From positions 1-9,252 of the forward strand of contig SKUV01000263.1 of the NCBI GenBank assembly GCA_007129775.1: 9,252 nt of DNA, in the 5' to 3' direction. Numbering within the stretch: position 1 is the first letter of the stretch; the number at the start of each line of letters is the position of its first letter. The DNA comes from Paracoccaceae bacterium. Its GTDB lineage: Bacteria; Pseudomonadota; Alphaproteobacteria; Rhodobacterales; Rhodobacteraceae. Below the pieces are notes generated by a model, which was given only the letters and a program-made list of their open reading frames with translations, was not told where the DNA came from and searched no databases. The position numbers and the translations under genes are program-made. Positions 5,811 through 9,252 of the stretch are shown here, piece by piece.

Positions 5811-7298
5811 TTATTCCTCGGTCAGGCGGGCAAAGGCGGTGTCGCGGGCGGTGGCCGCTGCTTCGATACGCTCCAGACGGGCGGCGCGGGCGGCGCGCAG
5901 CGTCCGGAGCGTGGCGTCATATCCGGCAAGGGCGGCATCCATGGGCGCGGGCGCCGGGCCGCCGAAACGGGTGCGCCGGGCCACGAATTGCTCGGGCGCC
6001 ACCGCTTCGGCAAAGGCCGCGGGCGACAAGCCCGGCGCGCGCCCGGCCTCGGCCCGGAAGGCGGCCTCGAACGCGTCGAAGCCCGCGCTCAGGGCGGTGC
6101 CGGCCCGGACCACGGCACGGGCGGTATGGGCGGCGATCTCGTGCGCCTGCCGAAAGCTCAGCCCCTCGGCCCGCACCAGCGTATCGGCCAGTTCGGTGAT
6201 GGTGACGCAGGCGGCATCCATATTGGCCGCCACCCGGTCGGACCGCACCCGGCAGGCCGGGACCAGCGCAGCCAACAGCGCCAGCACCCGCGCGCCGCTG
6301 TCGAAGGCCGCATAGCCTGCGGCCTGCACCTCGCCCTCGCTGTCGTTCATGTCGGTGAAGGGGGTGTTGTGCATGGTGTTCACGACCGCGTCGCAACGCC
6401 CAACCGTCATACTGGCCAGATGGCGCAGATGCTCGATCGGCACGGGATTGCGTTTCTGCGGCATGATCGAGCTGATCTGCACCAGCCCGTCGGGCACATA
6501 TAGCTGGCTCACTTCGAAAGCCGTCCAGAACTGCAGGTCCTGCACCACCCGGCCCAGATGCAGAAACATCAGCTTGATCGCGGAATAGAGCCCGGTGACG
6601 TAATCGACCGCGGCGATACAGCCATAGGCGTTCTGCTTCGGCGCCTCGAAACCCAGCAGCTCGGCCATGCGGTGCCGGTCGACCGGAAAGCCGGTGGTGG
6701 TGATCGCGGCCGCGCCCATCGGGCAATGATCGAGCGCGGCGCGCGCCGCATCCAGCCGCGCCAGATCGCCCAGCAGCACCTCTATCGCCGCGCCGAGGTA
6801 ATGGCCCAGCGTGGTGGGCTGCGCCGGCTGGCCATGAGTATAGGCCACGATCAGCGTATCACGCTCGCGCCGCGCGGTCTCGATCAGCGCCGCGGCCAGG
6901 TCCATCGCCTGCCCCGCCAGCGCGTCGGTGCGCGCGCGCAGGGCCATCTTGAACACGGTATGGTCCATGTCGTTGCGCGACCGCGCAGTGTGCAGCGCGC
7001 CCGCCGTGTCGGGGCCGAGGCGGCGTTTCAGTTCCGCCTCCACCAGAAAGAAGTAATCCTCGTGCTCGCCGGTATAGCGCAGGCCCTCCACGTCGATCTC
7101 GGCATCGATCGCGTCGAGCGCGCGTGCCAGCGCCGCAGCCGTCACGCCCAGCAGGATCCCGGTTTCCGCCAGCATCACCAGATGCGCCCGGTTGATCGCG
7201 CGCAGATGCCCGGCGTAGTGGGTCTTGGCCCCCTCGAACAGAGGCGCCAGAACCGTGTCGCGATAGACCGGATCGGGAAAGGTGGAACTGTCGGTCAT
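5811..7298 (-). CDS. Argininosuccinate lyase-like enzyme of the fumarase/aspartase superfamily, probably a different substrate
   Basis: The 495-aa product is a C-N lyase expected to release fumarate from an N-succinyl (aspartate-derived) compound, acting as a homotetramer as the superfamily does. Superfamily blocks are present: HTARSRNDMDHT (103-114), the His-bearing THGQPAQPTT (154-163) and the catalytic loop SSIMPQKRNP (276-285), with Ser276/277, Lys282 and Asn284. The C-terminal part carries ITELADTLVRAEGLSFRQAHEIA, an argininosuccinate-lyase-like block. Departures from true ArgH are clear: GRSRNDQ is ARSRNDM, EDIH is EDYF, and the segment that binds the arginine half (Tyr-N-K-D-x-Gln-E-D-Lys) reads PFTDMNDSE (313-321). 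The start at 7298 is set by the ATGA overlap with the upstream permease; the frame is open further but that is inside the permease gene. Being inside a sugar-type ABC operon also argues against arginine biosynthesis. The family includes the characterised EDDS lyase, a useful comparison. Confidence 0.93.
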   Translation of the reverse strand: MTDSSTFPDPVYRDTVLAPLFEGAKTHYAGHLRAINRAHLVMLAETGILLGVTAAALARALDAIDAEIDVEGLRYTGEHEDYFFLVEAELKRRLGPDTAGALHTARSRNDMDHTVFKMALRARTDALAGQAMDLAAALIETARRERDTLIVAYTHGQPAQPTTLGHYLGAAIEVLLGDLARLDAARAALDHCPMGAAAITTTGFPVDRHRMAELLGFEAPKQNAYGCIAAVDYVTGLYSAIKLMFLHLGRVVQDLQFWTAFEVSQLYVPDGLVQISSIMPQKRNPVPIEHLRHLASMTVGRCDAVVNTMHNTPFTDMNDSEGEVQAAGYAAFDSGARVLALLAALVPACRVRSDRVAANMDAACVTITELADTLVRAEGLSFRQAHEIAAHTARAVVRAGTALSAGFDAFEAAFRAEAGRAPGLSPAAFAEAVAPEQFVARRTRFGGPAPAPMDAALAGYDATLRTLRAARAARLERIEAAATARDTAFARLTEE

Positions 7299-8173
7299 CC
7301 CTTCAGCCCCGCCATGGCCACGCCGCGGATGATGTAGCGCTGGAAGATCAGGAACACGATCAGCGTCGGGATCGTGGCCAGCGCGGCCCCCGTCATGATC
7401 AGTTCCCACTGCACCGATTGCTCGACCGAGAAGGTCGTCAGCCCCACCGGCAGGGTGTAAAGCTCCGAATTGGTGGTCACGATCAGCGGCCAGATGAAGG
7501 CCGTCCAGTTGCCGAGGAAGATAAAGATCGCCAGCGCCGACAGCGCCGGCGTCACCAGCGGCATGGCCACCGACCACCAGATCTGGAACTCGTTCAGCCC
7601 GTCGATCCGCGCCGCTTCGAGGAAATCATCGGGCACCGTTTCGAAGAACTGCTTCATCAGGAAGGTGCCGAAGGCTGTCATAAGCCCCGGAAACATGATG
7701 CCCCAGTAGGTGTCCACCCAGCCGAAATGCAGCGACATCATGTACCACGGCAGGATCAGCATTTCCGTGGGGATCATCAGCGTCGACAGGATCGCGATGA
7801 AGATGAAATAGCGCCCGCGAAAGCGGAACTTGCACAAGGCATAGCCCACCAGCGCGTCGAAGAAGACGGCCGAGATCGTCGTGATCGTCGCGATGATCAG
7901 CGAGTTGACGAACCATTGCAGGAACCGGCCGTCGGCGAGAACAAAGATGTAGTTCTCGAACGTCGGCTCGCGCGGGATGATGTTCAGATCGAACATCTCG
8001 TGGGGGTATTTCATGGATGCCGACAGCATGTAGACGATCGGCATGACCATCACGATGGCGCCCATCGCCAGCAGCGTCCAGCGCACGATCTGGGCCGGAT
8101 CGCGCGGCGGCTTGTAGGTCGTCGTCTGACGCATCAGCGCGTCGGCGGAGGCCCTCACCTGAACGTCGCTCAT
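7295..8173 (-). CDS. ABC transporter permease, MalG/UgpE type
   Basis: This 292-aa inner-membrane protein is the second translocation subunit of a CUT1 importer. Predicted membrane segments lie at about 31-51, 88-112, 122-143, 156-176, 210-232 and 262-282, six in all, as in MalG. The EAA loop that docks on the ATPase is EAARIDGLNEFQIWWSVAMP (186-205). The short charged N-terminus and the ending RGVAMAGLKG, with G-x-x-x-G-x-x-K-G, are hallmarks of the MalG/UgpE side. Its ATG lies one base after the stop of the first permease, with GAGG about eleven bases before it, and its stop overlaps the lyase start as ATGA. Substrate type cannot be read from the sequence. Confidence 0.95.
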   Translation of the reverse strand: MSDVQVRASADALMRQTTTYKPPRDPAQIVRWTLLAMGAIVMVMPIVYMLSASMKYPHEMFDLNIIPREPTFENYIFVLADGRFLQWFVNSLIIATITTISAVFFDALVGYALCKFRFRGRYFIFIAILSTLMIPTEMLILPWYMMSLHFGWVDTYWGIMFPGLMTAFGTFLMKQFFETVPDDFLEAARIDGLNEFQIWWSVAMPLVTPALSALAIFIFLGNWTAFIWPLIVTTNSELYTLPVGLTTFSVEQSVQWELIMTGAALATIPTLIVFLIFQRYIIRGVAMAGLKG

Positions 8174-8174
8174 A

Positions 8175-9068
8175 TCACCGATCCCTCAGAAGACGCAGTT
8201 GCACGAGGCTGACGATCAGCAGCACGGTGAACAGCACCACAGTCTGCGCGGCGGCATAGCCCATCTGATAACTCGAAAACGCGGTCTGATAGATCATCAT
8301 CACCAGCGGCATGGTGGAATTGAGCGGCCCTCCGGGGTCGTTCGTCGTCATGTTGAAGACCTGATCGAAGATGCGCAAAAACCCGATCGAGGAAAACACC
8401 ACCAGAAACACGATGGTCGGCCGCAGCAGCGGCAGGGTGATGTCGCGCAGGATCGTCCAGTTCGACACACCGTCGATGCGCGCGGCCTCGTAATAGCTCA
8501 CCGGGATCGCGCGCAGACCGGCCATGAAGATGATGATCTGAAACCCGAGCCCCGCCCAGATCGCGGGTGCGAGGATCGACGGCAGCGCGTTGGTGGTGGA
8601 ATTCAGAAACCGCACCTGCGAAATGCCGAACGTGGTCAGGATGTTGTTGAACAGCCCGATCGGCACCGGCTGATAGAACCATCGCCAGACCCACGCCATC
8701 GCCACCGCCGTGGTCAGGAACGGCAGGAAGTACAGCGCCCGCAACGTGCCGTGCAGAAAGCGCGTCTTGTCCAGATTGTAGGCGATCACGAAGCTGATCA
8801 CGAGCGAGATCGGCGTGCCCAGAATGAGATACATGAAGGTGTTGCGGAACACCTTCCAGAACACCGGGTCCTCCACAAGCCGGACGTAATTGTCGAGCCC
8901 CGCCCAGCTTCGCGCGCCCAGAAGGTTCCAGTTCTGAAAGCTCAGGACCATCGCGTCGAAGGTCGGGTAAAACCGGATCACCACGTAAAAGACGATGGGC
9001 ACGGCCAGAAAGCCCCACGCCCAGACCGTGCGCTTCTTCTCGATTGACAGGCGGCTGTAAAACCACAT
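8175..9068 (-). CDS. ABC transporter permease, MalF/UgpA type
   Basis: This 297-aa inner-membrane protein is the first translocation subunit of the CUT1 importer. Six hydrophobic segments are seen at about 15-35, 77-98, 107-130, 165-184, 218-236 and 270-292. The EAA loop is YYEAARIDGVSNWTILRDIT (192-211) followed by LPLLRP. I chose the ATG at 9068 because GGAG lies eight bases upstream and the protein then begins directly before the first membrane helix. An in-frame ATG at 9134 would add 22 Ala/Arg-rich residues without a good ribosome site. This is the first gene of the operon inside the window; a periplasmic solute-binding protein gene is expected further upstream but is not seen. Confidence 0.94.
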   Translation of the reverse strand: MWFYSRLSIEKKRTVWAWGFLAVPIVFYVVIRFYPTFDAMVLSFQNWNLLGARSWAGLDNYVRLVEDPVFWKVFRNTFMYLILGTPISLVISFVIAYNLDKTRFLHGTLRALYFLPFLTTAVAMAWVWRWFYQPVPIGLFNNILTTFGISQVRFLNSTTNALPSILAPAIWAGLGFQIIIFMAGLRAIPVSYYEAARIDGVSNWTILRDITLPLLRPTIVFLVVFSSIGFLRIFDQVFNMTTNDPGGPLNSTMPLVMMIYQTAFSSYQMGYAAAQTVVLFTVLLIVSLVQLRLLRDR

Positions 9069-9252
9069 CGGCACGTCTCCGGTTCGGTGGTCGGTGATCG
9101 GTCGCCTCGCCGCTGCGCTGGCGGCGCGGTGCATTGGCGCGGCGAAACAGCGCCCCCGCAGACGCCCCGCGTCCGAAACCCCTTGCAGGGCTTTGGGGCG
9201 GTCGCGCGCTGTGTGCTCGGAAAGGCCGCGCGAGGCTCGGCTGGCCGGGGCG
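9069..9252. other. 184-base GC-rich leader upstream of the transport operon, no gene recognised
   Basis: Two hairpins can be drawn. CGCCGC (9108-9113) pairs with GCGGCG (9121-9126) around a 7-base loop. At 9176-9194, on the minus strand, AAAGCCCT and AGGGGTTT form an 8-position stem with one G-G mismatch around GCA. None of the three minus-strand frames has a stop codon here, so the 3' end of an upstream gene cannot be excluded by stops alone. Still, no recognisable protein is seen, and I find no convincing promoter. Confidence 0.5.
9176..9194 (-). terminator. Terminator- or attenuator-like hairpin before the permease genes
   Basis: On the minus strand AAAGCCCT-GCA-AGGGGTTT folds with one mismatch and ends in TTTC. 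It lies about 108 bases before the first permease. If the binding-protein gene is upstream, this may be a partial terminator or an RNA-stabilising stem that lowers permease expression relative to the binding protein, as is common in such operons. This is inference; the U run is short. Confidence 0.35.

Noticed and set aside
5051..6199. A 382-codon plus-strand frame antisense to the ATPase and lyase genes
   Set aside because: It is His/Arg-rich with no domain, and both genes on the other strand show complete catalytic motifs.
7299..7577. Longer start for the ArgH-like lyase, adding 93 residues
   Set aside because: The added part lies inside the permease gene in another frame and looks like translated shadow. 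The ATGA overlap at 7298 gives a normal family length.
7418..9047. Plus-strand frames of 264 and 282 codons opposite the two permeases
   Set aside because: These are strongly His/Asp/Arg-rich, the complement of hydrophobic membrane codons. The permeases have EAA loops and six helices.
9084..9104. Short tandem-like CGGTNNT units before the first permease
   Set aside because: Only about three imperfect 7-base copies, easily due to chance in GC-rich sequence.

Overview
This is a high-GC chromosomal stretch. Gene content and codon habits suggest an alphaproteobacterium, most likely Rhodobacterales (Roseobacter/Paracoccus type). That rests on the long two-domain dCTP deaminase, the isochorismatase-fold hydrolase subtype, a UgpC/MalK-type sugar ABC system and strong G/C bias at third codon positions. 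No 16S rRNA or other formal marker is present, so the placement is an inference.

Layout. Bases 1-277 hold the 3' end of an unrecognised Ala/Pro-rich gene (+). A tRNA-Pro(GGG) follows at 354-431 (+) with a candidate promoter and a hairpin terminator. The dcd gene (502-1611, +) encodes dCTP deaminase. A cysteine hydrolase of the isochorismatase superfamily lies at 1782-2456 (-). A tRNA-Thr(TGT) is at 2678-2753 (-). A Shine-Dalgarno-led gene at 2890-3765 (+) encodes a 291-aa protein that resembles a degenerate sulfotransferase. It converges on a five-gene minus-strand operon that fills 3807-9068.

The operon, in transcription order, is: MalF/UgpA-type permease (9068-8175), MalG/UgpE-type permease (8173-7295), a fumarase/aspartase-superfamily lyase resembling argininosuccinate lyase (7298-5811), UgpC/MalK-type ATPase (5806-4757) and PfkB-family sugar kinase (4760-3807). 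The junctions are a 1-nt gap, an ATGA overlap, a 4-nt gap and a GTGA overlap, so the genes are almost certainly co-transcribed and translationally coupled. The solute-binding protein expected for such an importer is not in the window and probably lies upstream, beyond position 9252.

How the genes may work together. The importer would bring in an organic solute, the lyase would split off fumarate, and the kinase would phosphorylate a hydroxylated product. The lyase keeps the succinyl-binding and catalytic motifs of its superfamily, but by eye it lacks the residues that hold the arginine half of argininosuccinate. I therefore infer a catabolic lyase for an imported N-succinyl-type (aspartate-derived) compound, not an arginine biosynthesis enzyme. 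This is the most interesting candidate in the window. The rest is ordinary housekeeping or lightly annotated accessory sequence. I saw no CRISPR array, insertion sequence, phage gene or integrase.
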